A DNA stretch of 64,000 bases from positions 57,501 through 121,500 of the forward strand of contig JAODUO010000435.1 of assembly GCA_025642075.2 (NCBI GenBank). Direction: 5' to 3'. This document shows, in pieces, positions 42,838 to 55,553 of the stretch. Positions within the stretch are counted from its first letter, which is position 1, and every line of letters starts with the position of its first letter. This stretch comes from Ridgeia piscesae. Taxonomy: Eukaryota; Annelida; Polychaeta; Sabellida; Siboglinidae. The notes below the pieces were generated by a model. It saw only the letters and a program-made list of their open reading frames with translations. It was not told the DNA's origin and did no database searches. The position numbers and the translations under genes are program-made.

Positions 42838-42925
42838 TAGTTTCTGCGCACGCGCGATAAATGTAAAATCACCAATGACAATGTGCAGCGAAACGACAAA
42901 GCATGTTTTGCATAAATGCCACGGG
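42838..42925 (+). repeat. inverted partner of 43110-43205
   Basis: AATGTGCAGCGAAACGACAA ... GCTGTTCGTTA here matches, on the opposite strand, AATGTGCAGCGAAAGGACAA ... CTCTGTTCGTTA ending near 43197. The pair forms a roughly 75-bp imperfect inverted repeat about 200 bp apart. Confidence 0.6.
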
Positions 42926-43023
42926 CTGTTCGTTAACTCTCCTGTGATGGTTACTGTGAAGATTTGCTTAAAATGTCGTTCAATACAATAAAATGTTACG
43001 TTTGTTTAAATCACTGTCACGGA

Positions 43024-44110
43024 TTATGGCGCACTACAGTCACGTGATTTACGCTTGCTATCATGACATGCCTCAAAACCTGTTTGCCTCGTGTTAATTT
43101 GCGACAAATAACTTTGCTGAGAGGTAATATACATCCTAACGAACAGAGCGTAGTATTTAAACCCTAAATGTGTTGTCCTTTCGCTGCACATTGATGATTT
43201 TACATTGCCATTCTTATCTTTGATAGGTCTGTCTGTACGCTTGAACTTTCCTGCTAATTTTCTTGTTATTTCATACAGTTGTTTCATGTTTCCTTGACCT
43301 TGGGCTGCTGCGTCCTCTGTTTCCTTGGCTAGTTCTTCAATGAAGTTTGCCTTGTCTGTTTTTACGTTGTTCTTGACTGCTCTGTTTGCCTCTGTGTACT
43401 CTTCCTGTGCTGTTGCTTTTGCTGCTCTCGTTCGGCTGTTGTTAAGTGCACCTTTCTTTTCCTTCCTCACTTGCACTTTGTTGAGAGTGTCTGCAGAAAT
43501 TCAGTCTTTTTGTTGGTATTTCTTCTTTCCCAGAACTTCGCTGCATGTGCTGGTCCACATCTCCTTGATCTGTTGCCATTGTGTGTCTATGTCCATGTTT
43601 CCTTCGTCAAGAAGATCTTGTAGGGCTTCATATTTGTTTTTGACTGTAAGTCGGAAGGTCTTTGTTGTCAGCCTGTCCTTTAGGAAGTCCACATTGTACT
43701 GCGTTCTGGTGCTCTTCTTGACATCTCTCTTCTTTAGTTTCATCTTCATTCTGGCCAGCACTAGATGGTGGTCTGAGGCTGCATCTGCCCCTCTCTGTAC
43801 TCTCACATCCTGCATTGATCTTCTGTTCTTCCGTCCTATGCAGATATGGTCTATTTGATTTTCTGTTCTGTGGTCTGGTGATACCCAGGTTGCCTTATGA
43901 ATCCTCCGTTGCGGGAACACGCTGCCTCCGATGATCATGTTGTTAAATGCACAAAAGTCAGCCAACATCTCGCCATTCCCTGTCTGCCCATGACTATCCG
44001 CTGTTTTCGTAACAATCTGTTTTTTTTACGGGAAAGGGTTGTTAGCCATTTGCCCAACCCTCCTCTTATCTCAGTCGGGCTTGGGACCGTCCATGGCAGA
44101 GTTTTATCAA
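43024..44110 (-). mobile_element. RTE-like non-LTR retrotransposon fragment (AP endonuclease part), defective
   Basis: The - strand encodes MLADFCAFNNMIIGGSVFPQ, KATWVSPDHRTENQIDHICI and RGADAASDHHLVLARMKMKL, the C-terminal half of an apurinic endonuclease domain with its NQIDH and SDHH motifs. It continues in the same frame through a single TGA (43500-43498, where the family has Trp) into KEKKGALNNSRTRAAKATAQ and RPIKDKNG. A 5' piece near 44040-44105 (GGACGGTCCCAAGCCCGACT) is also typical. The N-terminal endonuclease half and the reverse transcriptase are missing, so the copy is dead. Confidence 0.88.
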
Positions 44111-44334
44111 AATAAACATATGTCATATACATTCCATTATCAAAATTAAATCTTCATAATAATTAAATTTTAGTACTTTCAGAATTTATTTTAATACAAG
44201 CTCAGGAAAGCGTGCTCTTGCTCATCAATAACTTGAGAATGTTTTGTAGTGAAAGTAGTTGTAACGCAGGACCAAAAGCATTAGGGCGACACCAAATATC
44301 ATGGTTAGGGCGACACTTGTCGCCCAAACGGCAA

Positions 44335-44485
<151 letters not shown>

Positions 44486-44814
44486 AACCCTTCAGAAAAC
44501 CCAAAGTGACCCTATAACTAAGACAGACGGCCTCTGGTGATGGGAACTATGGATGAATGCCCCTGTGTCAAGACAGACTGGCCTCTCCTTTTTCAGCACA
44601 CATGTACAACAGGCCTACTTAATTTGTTGCTTACACGTACGTTGTCAACATTCGTGACATCTATCAGTGCAACAATACCATCTATGACTATAAGGTTTAG
44701 TGCCAAGGACGACGAGTGTGTATTGTACTTAATTTGTTTTTGACTTGTGATTAAAGATTGCAGTTTTCGACTAACGATTTGCCGCTGAAGGGAGAACAAA
44801 TTTCATGCAACCCT

Positions 44815-44948
44815 GATCATTGGCCGCGTTAGCCGGGTGTCCGCTAGTGAGGGGTATTTTCTATTAGAAAACGCGATTGCAATGAAAATGTGGCCATATA
44901 ATCCGGGTGGCCAATGACGAGGGGACCGTATAAGAAGGGGACTACTGT
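44815..44948 (+). mobile_element. pogo/Tigger-like terminal sequence, left-arm copy
   Basis: Contains GCGTTAGCCGGGTGTCCGCT and ATAATCCGGGTGGCCAATGA, ending GGGGACTACTG|TA. This is the 'taatccgg...gtccgctag' style of pogo/Tigger terminal inverted repeats. The matching copy is at about 52533-52670 in the right arm. Confidence 0.55.
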
Positions 44949-44950
44949 GT

Positions 44951-45343
44951 ATGCGTCACGTTGCACAGTATATAAAGTATCTGCAAAGTTCAATATGTAC
45001 ACATCGCATTGTGTATTCGCATATACTAATACACAGGATTATATCAGCTTTCGGTGTGTTTATCAACACGTTACAGGTGCCCGATCATATTCCCTGGGAT
45101 TGGTCAGCACTTCGAGGTGTGAATAGATGCGGCCGGCCGAAACAGGAGACAAGTTGCTGCGGTGATCGAAGCGACATCGGTAGCTGGCGCTCCCGTACCT
45201 GTTGCGTAATTTCGTACCGGGCGACGTTCGTGGGGCGTGGCACAGACTGGCTGTCCGAGCACGCGTGGCTGTCCGTCGAACGATCATGGGATGTGACGAA
45301 TATGTTGCGCCGAACAAGTCAAACTCGAAAGCAGCGCATTTAA
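44951..45343 (+). other. open frame of 130 codons, paired with one in the other arm
   Basis: Starts MRHVAQYIKYLQSSICTHRI and contains FGVFINTLQVPDHIPWDWSA and GRPKQETSCCGDRSDIG. The right arm keeps a 136-codon homologue (52530-52120, - strand) diverging only at the C terminus. I recognise no domain; the opposite strand is also open, so coding status is doubtful. Confidence 0.3.
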
Positions 45344-45974
45344 CATGTTCTAAGCTGATACAATTCTAAGTAATGGTTTAATTTGAAAGAAATTATCTTA
45401 CTAATAACATTGAAAGTCGTCGAAATGGCATCGATTGACGGCTTGTCTATGTCTCTCTGACTAAATTACCCGGACGTGAACCAGCACCATGACATTTAAG
45501 GTGGGTAAAGGCGGAACAGAATTAGATGCTCTTTGACATGTATACCCAGACAATACATTGCTAAGTAGGTCCACCTGGCGATATGTTCTTTAATTAATTG
45601 CAGAACTTGTTTGACAAATAGAGATTATGTTTTAGTTCTAATATCTACAATATTAAAACCTCCATCCGCAAATGTGTTTAATAGTGATTTTCTTGTCAAA
45701 GCTTCGGGTTTACTGTTCCAAAGAAATGGAAATGCCAATTTCCCCCCACCTTCTTTGGTACTGAGTTAAGACTCCCTATGTGCCAAATGGAGCTGCACAG
45801 CACAGATAGCTTGGTGTTACTTTCCCCCAAATGGTAATTCCATCCTGCTACATCAGTTCAAAAACAATCGAAATTATAAATAACTTTCCCCGAAGTCATT
45901 TTGTCGCCTTCTTTTGTACCTGTATTAACGCCGTATTGGGGGGGGGGGAGAATAACTAGTCCATTTCAGACCAT

Positions 45975-46255
45975 CAGATTCAACTAAGAGGACCCGGGTT
46001 CGAATCCTCTGCTGCGGCGTTAAAACCTTGGGCAAGTTCACTCAGCTGCATAAATGAATACCTGGCAATAGGCAAGTGATTGATATGTGTGCGAGTAGCC
46101 TTCGCGCATTGATTGCAGCATATGGCTGCATGCTTCCCAGAGATGGTGTCTGATTGAATAGGACTGCCAGCGAACTAAAGTGTAAAGCGCTTTGAGCAAT
46201 CCTGAGGATAGGATACTGCGCTATATAAGAACTTACCTTTACCTCTTATAACTGA
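45975..46255 (+). mobile_element. full-length tRNA-derived SINE (left-arm copy)
   Basis: The tRNA-like head has a B box (CCCGGGTTCGAATCC). The body contains CAAGTTCACTCAGCTGCATA and GCTGCATGCTTCCCAGAG; the 3' part reads GTAAAGCGCTTTGAGCAATC and ends GCGCTATATAAGAACTTACC. It is the best preserved of the SINE copies in the window. Confidence 0.9.
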
Positions 46256-46589
46256 ACACTCACGCCAACGTCCAAGCCACACCCCAAAGGTATTTCCTTT
46301 TTGAGATTGGCGAACTGCCAACTCCACATATCGCTCCACCCAGGTAGACAAAACTGTCTCTTTCCTTAAGCTTCATCCCATCCTGGTGTATTTACAGCTC
46401 TTTCCTCCTATGTTCCACCCGCATTACCTCAGTCTTCTCCAAACATACTCTCAGTTCAAGTCTGCTGAACATATCTTTCCACTCTATCAGCTGTTCTTGG
46501 AGATTTGCTTCCCCGTCCGCTACTACTGCCAGGCCATGCATCTGAGTACAATAGTTTCCGGAGTATGTCTTTTTGGAGTATGGCGCGGT

Positions 46590-46944
<355 letters not shown>

Positions 46945-47810
46945 CGTATTTATATTCATTGCTTACTCGTATTAGAAAACCTACCCAGCCTCGATCATCT
47001 GGTTCTGTTTTACATTTTACCCCAATAGTAAATACAAATATCGGGAGTAGGTGTTTTTTCTGTGGCTGTAGTACTCTTTGGAATAGAGGTCTATGCTTCC
47101 TTCGATCTAGTGTTAGATCAGACGCAGGCTGAACCATTATGCGATTCTGAAATATTTTTAATATCTTGCTTTTACGTTTTTGAATTAGTAATGGTTTATT
47201 AAAATAGATATAAAACAAATTAATTTACTAAAGCGTTACGTTGCGGTTTGTGTACGTGACAATCAATTGCTCCACGTGACCTTCGTCAAACATAAGTATT
47301 TATAATGGTAACGTATGGGCGGCATCACATCTGCTATATCAAACTGATTCCATCTTTTATGGACACACCGGTGATAGACAAGAGGTTACGTGACGAGATA
47401 ATGTGAGAGTACGCTGCGCACGCATTTGATGATTGTTGGAAGTTATCTTTAAATATACTATATTTTTGCTCTAAAAGCAGTAAGAAACTTCATTTCATCG
47501 GTAATGTCTATGATAATATAAAGTCTTTATCGGAAGGAGGGTGGAGATTAATACAAAAAGAAAAGTGACGATGACAACATATATCCACACAACACAATCT
47601 CTTACACATAAAAGCACGCTCTCTTTTTTCTCCCGTTAATCTCTCCCCTCAGTCTCCCCTCTCTCCCTCTCCTTCCTTCGTCCCTCTCCTTCCCTCCCAT
47701 CCACCCCCTCACTGCTTCATCAGAATAATGTTTGTTAGTGCTAATATCACCCATCTATCTAACCCGTATATAGAATACCATTATAAAGAAGTGTATTGGT
47801 GATTTGGCGC

Positions 47811-48013
47811 AGCAGCAGACTGTGAAATGAATTACCTGTGAACATTCGTGTATCCGGGATATTACGTATGTTTAGAAGGTGTTTAAAGACATACCTTATT
47901 ATTAGCCATTTCAATTAATTTAAATTGTTTTGAAATGACGGACATTGCTTTATAATTTCTTTTTAGTGTCATACATGTTTTAATCAGTGTTTATGTTTTA
48001 GATTACTTTATAG

Positions 48014-48056
<43 letters not shown>

Positions 48057-49136
48057 CGTACACAATTTTAGTAAAGGTTTTAATTTTATATAAATTTATA
48101 TAATTTACATACCAAGGTTTAGAACTATACATCTTAAAATTTATTTTAAATTAATTTATATAATTTACATAGTAAGATTTACTAGTACATCTTAAAACCA
48201 AACAAATTATATGATTTATATTAATTTATATAATTTACATTTCTATTTATTAATATACATTTAGTATATTTCTTGTGCAGCGCATCGATCCGCCATGTGG
48301 GAATTAGCGCTATATAAAACCTTTATTGTTATTATTAATATTTAAACCGTCCAGTGCCTATTTTTAGCAAATAGATAAATGAAATGCACAAATGAGTAGC
48401 GCTGCAATCCTTTTTCGTACTGATGCACAATGTGTCAGAGGGAACAAGTTTGTGATGTTGTCTCACTTTGTCTGTTTCCCTTCTGATTTACCTCTCCCCG
48501 TCCCTTCCTTTAAAAATACTCAACATTTTCTCCCTACTTCCCTGCTTGGCGGCCCCTCGCCCTCTCCCTCTCCCACTCCCTCACTTTCTTTGTTCTCTAC
48601 TATTTCCCTTCTCACTGTCCCTCTACACCCCTCTTCCTCCATACTTTCATTAGTTTCATCCACCAATCCTTTTCACCCCTCCCGTCATTCTAATTAAGCC
48701 GCAATTCGGTACGGTCATGGGTATTTGCACATTCGACAAGAAGAGCGAAGCTACTTGTGCTATTCAAGGCAAACTTGTTTTGTCCGTGTGTAATACCTGT
48801 CATGCTTCAGTTTATCACAGACAATGCAATGCTTCACTGCCGTGGACATTCTTAGACTGACGTGCGGCCTCCGACAATGGAGTCCCGCGCAAGAAACACT
48901 GATTGACAACGTATAATTAGCAACCTCCGTCGCGTTGAACATGACAGTACAAACAAATGACTTAAGCGTTCGATCGAAAGCATGGATTTGTCGAAATGCA
49001 GTTGTAGTCGAAATGCAGTTCTCCCGGTTTTCAGTACAAGACCAACTTCACGTGTTTATGGATGGTTCTTGTGCGGTCGGGTGCAGCGTATCGTATGATA
49101 TTCGGAAAACAATACACATTTGACGTATTGTGTATT
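47811..49136. other. loop of the inverted repeat, 1.3 kb
   Basis: Unique segment between the arms. It contains a TA tract (48017-48051), repeated TTTATATAATTTACAT motifs (48080-48240), a SINE-like tail (GCGCTATATAAAACC, about 48310) and a CT-rich stretch (48480-48690). No gene is supported. Confidence 0.7.
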
Positions 49137-49998
49137 GCGCCAAATCACCAATACACTTCTTTATAATGGTATTCTATATAGATGGGTGATTTTAGCACTA
49201 ACAAACATTATTCTGATGAAGCAGTGAGGGGGTGGATGGGAGGGAAGGAGAGGGACGAAGGAAGGAGAGGGAGAGAGGGGAGACTGAGGGGAGAGATTAA
49301 CGGGAGAAAAAAAGAGCGTGCTTTTATGTGTAAGAGATTGTGTTTGTGTGGATATATGTTGTCATCGTCACATTTCTTTTTGTATTAATCTCCACCCTCC
49401 TTCCTATGAAGACTTTATATTATCATAGACATTACCGATGAAATGAAGTTTCTTACTGCTTTTAGAGCAAAAATATAGTATATTTAAAGATAACTTCCAA
49501 CAGTCATCAAACGCGTGCGCAGCGTACTCTAACATTATCTCGTCACGTAACCTCTTGTCTATCACCGGTGTGTCCATAAAAGATGGGATCAGTTTGATAT
49601 AGCCGATATGATGCCGCACATACGATACCATTATAAATACTGTTGGCAAAGGTTATGCTTGACGAAGGTCACCTGCAGCAATTGATTGTCACGTACACAA
49701 ACCGCAACGTAACGCTTTAGTAAATTAATTTGTTTTATATCTATTTTAATAAACCATTACTAATTCAAAAACGTAAAAGCAAGATATTAAAAATATTTCA
49801 GAATCGCATAATGGTTCAGCCTGCGTCTGATCTAACACTAGATCGAAGGAAGACCTCTATTCCAAAGAGTACTACAGCCACAGGAAAAAGCACCCACTGC
49901 CAATATTTGTATTTACTATTGGGGTAAAATGTAAAACAGAACCAGATGAGCGATGCTGGGTAGGTTTTCTAATACGAGTAAGCAATGAATATAAATAC

Positions 49999-50010
49999 GA
50001 CACACACACA

Positions 50011-50046
<36 letters not shown>

Positions 50047-50050
50047 CTCA

Positions 50051-50142
<92 letters not shown>

Positions 50143-50145
50143 ACA
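49999..50145. repeat. GCAC and (CA)n microsatellite
   Basis: Right-arm counterpart of the left-arm TG tract: CGCACGCACGCA repeats followed by a CA run at 50093-50140. Confidence 0.95.
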
Positions 50146-50429
50146 CACACACCCAGTGGTTGGAGGTAATGTAAGATTTATGAAACACACGCACACGCAC
50201 ACGCTCACGCACACGCACACACAACCACACACATACATACACACACGCGCGCACACACACACCCACACACACCCACATCCCCGTACACCCATGCACACGC
50301 GCATGAGCACGTGCACGCACACACACGCACGCGCCCACACACACACACCGCGCCCACACACACACAGTGGTGGGAGGTAATGTAAGCTTCATGAAAATGG
50401 TCACAGCCCGGGCCATTCTTACGGTTTAT

Positions 50430-51170
50430 CGTGTAGGCCTATTTGGAAAGATTAACAAGCATTGGTGAAGTGTGAGTAGAGATGCTGGCGGTGGCCGAGA
50501 GAGTTGGAAGATGATCGACAAAAATAAATTGCTGAACACCTGCAAGAGAGACGGGAAGTTCACAGAGGAATAAAGAACGGAGATGTGTGCATGACCCGGG
50601 AAATCTTTGAAGCAATGCGTTGCTAAGCCAAATGTTGAAGTTGCCCGGAAGAATCTGGATGGCAGAATAAGAGCAATAGTGTAAGAGGAAATCAGTGAAG
50701 AACAGCTGGAGTTTAGACAAGGAAGAGGAACGGCGCATGGGATGTTTGCCCAGAGGTAGTTAGTAGAGAAGAAACTGGAAGGACAGGAGGATATGGCAAT
50801 TAGATTCATATACTTGGAGAAGGCCTGTGCTACAAACCCAAGAGAAAACTGACACAGGGGAGCGCCTTGAGCCCATTGTTGTTTATCGCTGTGATGAAAC
50901 TGATAAACAGAAAGATTTGTACAAAAGTCATACTGCGGAAACTATTGTACTCAGATGCATGGCCTGGCAGTAGTAGCGAACGGGGAAGCAAATCTCCAAG
51001 AACAGCTGATAGAGTGGAAAGATATGTTCAGCAGACTTGGACTGAGAGTATGTTTGGAGAATACGGAGGTAATGTGGGTGGGACATAGGTGGAAAGAGCT
51101 GTAAATACACCAGGATGGGATGAAGCTTAAGAAAAGAGACAGTTTTGTCTACCTGGGTGGAGCGATATGT
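50430..51170 (+). mobile_element. LINE reverse transcriptase fragment (right-arm copy)
   Basis: Across shifted frames the + strand reads EEISEEQLEFRQGRGTAHGM, RQLVEKKLEGQEDMAIRFIY, LEKACATNPRE, SPLLFIAVMKLINRKI and GEANLQEQLIEWKDMFSRLG. These match the RT core order 'EEQFGFR-GRGT', 'FIDLEKAYD-VPRE' and 'LSP-LF--VM'. Several frameshifts and missing acidic residues show it is dead. A downstream segment (about 51115-51230) holds the 'FVYLGGAI' block. Confidence 0.85.
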
Positions 51171-51244
51171 GGAGTTGGCAGTTCGCCAATCTCAAAAAGG
51201 AAATACCTTTGGGGTGTGGCTTGGACGTTGGCGTGAGTGTTCAG

Positions 51245-51535
51245 TTACAAGAGGTAAAGGTAAGTTCTTATATAGCGCAGTATCCTATCCTCAGGATTGC
51301 TCAAAGCGCTTTACACTTTAGTTCGCTGGCAGTCCTATTCAATCAGACACCATCTCTGGGAAGCTTGCAGCCATATGCTGCAATCAATGCGCGAAGGCTA
51401 CTCGCACACATATCAATCACTTGCCTATTGCCAGGTATTCATTTATGCAGCTGAGTGAAAACTTGCCCAAGGTTTTAACGCCGCAGCAGAGGATTCGAAC
51501 CCGGGTCCTCTTAGTTGAATCTGATGGTCTAAAAT
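51245..51535 (-). mobile_element. full-length tRNA-derived SINE (right-arm copy)
   Basis: Reverse complement of the SINE at 45975-46255, at the mirrored position, with the 3' end GGTAAGTTCTTATATAGCGC and head GGATTCGAACCCGGG. Its presence in both arms shows it inserted before the inverted duplication formed. Confidence 0.9.
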
Positions 51536-52119
51536 GGACTAGTGATTCCCTCCCCCCAAATACGGCGTTAATACAGGTACAAAAGAAGCCGACAAAAAGA
51601 CTTCGGGGAAAGTTATTTATAATTTCGATTTTTTTGAACGTATGTAGCAGGATGGAATTATCATTTGGGGGAAAGTAACACCAAGCTATCTGTGCTGTGC
51701 AGCTCCATTTGGCACATAGGGAGTCTTAACTCAGTACCAAACAAAGTGGGGGGAAATTGGCATTTCCATTTCTTTGGAACAGTAAACCCGAAGCTTTGAC
51801 AAGAAAATCACTATTAAACACATTTGCGGATGGACGTTTTAATATTGTAGATATTAGAACTAAAATAGAATCTTTATTTGTCAAACAAGTTCTGCAATTA
51901 ATTAAAGAACATAACGCCAGGTGGACCTTCTTAGCAATGTATTATCTGGGTATACATGTCAAAGAGCATCTAGTTCTGTTCCGCCTCTACCCACCTTAAA
52001 TGTCATGGTGCTGGTTCACGTCCGGGTAATTTAGTCAGAGAGACAAGCCGTCAATCGATGCCATTTCGACGACTTTCAATGTTATTAGTAAGATAATTTC
52101 TTTCAAATTAAACCATTAC

Positions 52120-52530
52120 TTAGAACTGTATCAGCTTAGAACATGTTAAATGCGATTCTTTCGAGTTTGACTTGTTCGGCGCAACATATTCGTCACATCC
52201 CATGATCGTTCGACGGACAGCCACGCGTCGTGCGTCTGTGCCACGCCCCACGAACGTCGCCCGGTACAAAGTTACGCAACAGGAACGGGAGCGCCAGCAA
52301 CCGATGTCGCTTCGATCACCGCAGCAACTTGTCTCTTGTTTCGGCCGGCCGCATCTATTCACATCTCGAAGTGCTGACCAATCCCAGGGAATATGATCGG
52401 GCACCTGGAACGTGTTTATAAACACACCGAAAGCTGATATAATCCTGTGTATTAGTATATGCGAATACACAATGCGATGTGTACATATTGAACTTTGCAG
52501 ATACTTTATATACTGTGCAACGTGACGCAT
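52120..52530 (-). other. open frame of 136 codons, right-arm partner of 44951-45343
   Basis: Starts MRHVAQYIKYLQSSICTHRI like its partner and ends differently (KSNSKESHLTCSKLIQF). No recognised domain. Confidence 0.3.
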
Positions 52531-52532
52531 AC

Positions 52533-52670
52533 ACAGTAGTCCCCTTCTTATACGGTCCCCTCGTCATTGGCCACCCGGATTATACGGCCACATTTTCATT
52601 GCAATAGCGTTTTCTAATAGGAACTACCTCTCACTAGCGGACATCCGGCTAACGAGGCCAATGATCAGGG
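52533..52670 (-). mobile_element. pogo/Tigger-like terminal sequence, right-arm copy
   Basis: TA|CAGTAGTCCCCTTCTTATAC followed by CACCCGGATTATACGGCCAC and CACTAGCGGACATCCGGCTA, the mirrored counterpart of 44815-44948. Confidence 0.55.
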
Positions 52671-53444
52671 TTGTATGAAATTTTTTCTCCCTTCAGCGGC
52701 AAATCGGTAGTCAAAAACAAATTAAGTAGGCCTACAATACACACTCGTCGTCCTTGGCACTAAACCTCAGAGTCATAGATGGTATTGTTGCACTGATAGA
52801 TGTCACGAATGTTGACAAAGTAACGGTAAACAACAATTTAAGTAGGCCTGTTGTACATGTGTGCTGAAAGAGGAGAGGCCAGTTTGTCTTGACACAGGGG
52901 CATTCATCCATAGTTCCAATCACCAGAGGCCGTCTGTCTTAGTTATCGGCGGAAATGTTCAACTTATTGTGGCTTCACATATCACATATTAACAATGCAG
53001 CCAGACGTTCGGTGATTGTGGAACCTACATGATTGTAGGGGGCGCTGACACGGAATTCTGGTCTATGACTTTTTCGCGTTCTTTACGCGAGCCGCCGCGC
53101 TGTTTATTCATGTTTCAGTTTATTTTTGAGATGTGTTAATCTCCAGCTGTTATAACTATAGTTAAGGTATATCTGCAACTGGTGTTAGCACATGCTGGAC
53201 ATAGTGATTGAATGCGGCACAACCAGGTTATGGGACGCTAGCGGTTGACGGCACGAGGCCCGAATTGCGTAACGTCCACTTGGAAGTTAGTTTATAAGTT
53301 CTGCACGTTCCCCATTTTTTAAATAAAACGTTTAAAAATGTTCAAATGGATGTACAATTACGCAGGTTAGAATTATCAGAAAATACTGATCTTCCGTTTT
53401 GTTGCGTTCTATCGTCCTATCCTGTCTCGCTGTTGCTGTCGCTC

Positions 53445-53790
53445 TCTGTTGGTCTGTCTGTCTGTCAGTCTGTCTGTCTGTCTGTCTGTCCGTCTCTCCT
53501 CTCTCGCTCCCTCTCTCACTACTTATCTTTCTCTCTGCCATTTTCTCTCTCTCTTCCCCTCTCTCTCTCTCTTTGTATCTCTCTCTCCCCCTCCCGCTCC
53601 CCCGTCCCTCCTCCTCTTCGTCTCCCCCCCTCTCTCTCTCTCTCTGTCTGTCTGTCTGTCTGTCTTTTTCTCTCTTTCCCATTATGTCTCTCTGTATCCC
53701 TCTCTCTCTCTCCGCATTCTCTCTTCCCCTCTATCTCTTCCCCTCCCTATATCTCCCTATTTCTCCCCCTCTAGCTCCCTCTCTCTCCCT
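53445..53790. repeat. CT-rich low-complexity tract
   Basis: Runs of CTCTCTC, (CTGT)n and CCCT-rich sequence; open frames through it are an artefact of composition. Confidence 0.9.
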
Positions 53791-54502
53791 CCTTCCACTT
53801 GCATTTCGAACTGTGGCGCCTCACCTGGATAATCAAGAGTTACTGGTCGCATGGTCCTTGTCCTTGATACTCATCCGTCAGATGGCGCCACTATTTAATG
53901 TCTCGACATTGGTGACGAACGATCAAAGACGCTGTTTTTCGTGTGGACGACGTCACATTCAGCAAACCTCCGCGCCCGATTATTCTGGTAGGTTGGCGAT
54001 CATTTGTTCTGACTATATTGCATTTTAGTGAAAACCTTATACGCTGCGGATATAACTGTCTAGTCGTCGTTTTTAGTGTTCGTCATATAAACGCTAGAAG
54101 CCTAGAGCGCTAGACTAGTAAGTCTGACTCTAAGTAGACTACGGCGCCTACAAGATCCCTGACGATTTCCCGCCAAAACCGTGATACAGCTACGCTACGC
54201 AGTCGTCTACGTTCCTCGTCCAGTTATAAACTGATTACGTTCACTAATTCATTTTCTTCAGATGATCCTGTTGAATGATGATGTGAAACGTAGGAAATGT
54301 GCAGTCAGCTAAGCAGGGTCATTGACAGCGCCGTGGCAGTTCATGATCATCAGACGACATTCAGAATTGTTCAGTTACATACCGGTGGCGTCGCTCTGAA
54401 CGCTGAGGTGGCTTTGCCGCTAGGGTGGATCCAGGGGGAGGGCATATACCCCTAAATCTTTGTCCGTGGTGGGCCTTACGTGCCACATAGTCTTAGACGA
54501 TG

Positions 54503-55318
54503 TGGGATGCACTTACAGTGGACAACATGAGGGATGCACTAGCAGTGGACCTCGTGAGCAAGGCACTAACGGTGGACCTCATGATGGATGCACTTGCAGT
54601 GGACCTCGTGATGGATGCACTTGCAGTGGACCTCGTGAGGGATGCACTTGCAGTGGACCTCGTGAGGGATGCACTAGCAGTGGACCTCGTGAGGGATGCA
54701 CTTGCAGTGGACCTCGTGAGAGATGCACTTGCAGTGGACCTCGTGAGGGATGCACTAGCAGTGGACCTCGTGAGGGATGCACTTGCAGTGTACCTGTGAG
54801 GGATGCACTAGCAGTGGACCTCGTGAGGGATGCACTTGCAGTGGACCTCGTGAGGGATGCACTTGCAGTGGACCTCGTGAGGGATGCACTAGCAGTGAAC
54901 CTCGTGAGGGATGCACTTGCAGTGAACCTCGTGAGGGATGCACTTGCAGTGGACCTCGTGAGGGATGCACTTGCAGTGGACCTCGTGAGGGATGCACTTG
55001 CAGTGGACCTCGTGAGGGATGCACTGCAGTGAACCTCGTGAGGGATGCACTTGCAGTGGACCTCGTGAGGGATGCACTAGCAGTGAACCTCGTGAGGGAT
55101 GCACTTGCAGTGGACCTTCGTGAGGGATGCACTTGCAGTGGACCTCGTGAGGGATGCACTTGCAGTGGACCTCGTGAGGGATGCACTTGCAGTGGACCTC
55201 GTGAGGGATGCACTAGCAGTGAACCTCGTGAGGGATGCACTTGCAGTGGACCTCGTGAGGGATGCACTAGCAGTGAACCTCGTGAGGGATGCACTTGCAG
55301 TGGACCTCGTGAGGCATG
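54503..55318 (+). repeat. 27-bp minisatellite, about 30 copies
   Basis: Unit core GGGATGCACTTGCAGTGGAC plus CTCGTGA, with variants GCACTAGCAG and GTGAACCTCG. Three frames are open on each strand for long stretches because 27 is a multiple of three. I do not call a protein. Confidence 0.96.
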
Positions 55319-55321
55319 CAC

Positions 55322-55553
<232 letters not shown>

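Larger units (their letters stand above)
49137..52946 (-). repeat. right arm of the 8.4 kb inverted repeat
   Basis: Reverse complement of 44514-47810, starting GCGCCAAATCACCAATACAC and ending AGGCCGTCTGTCTTAGTTAT. It is about 500 bp longer than the left arm because it keeps more reverse transcriptase sequence (50430-50930). Scattered substitutions and different microsatellite lengths show that the arms diverged after duplication. Confidence 0.92.
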
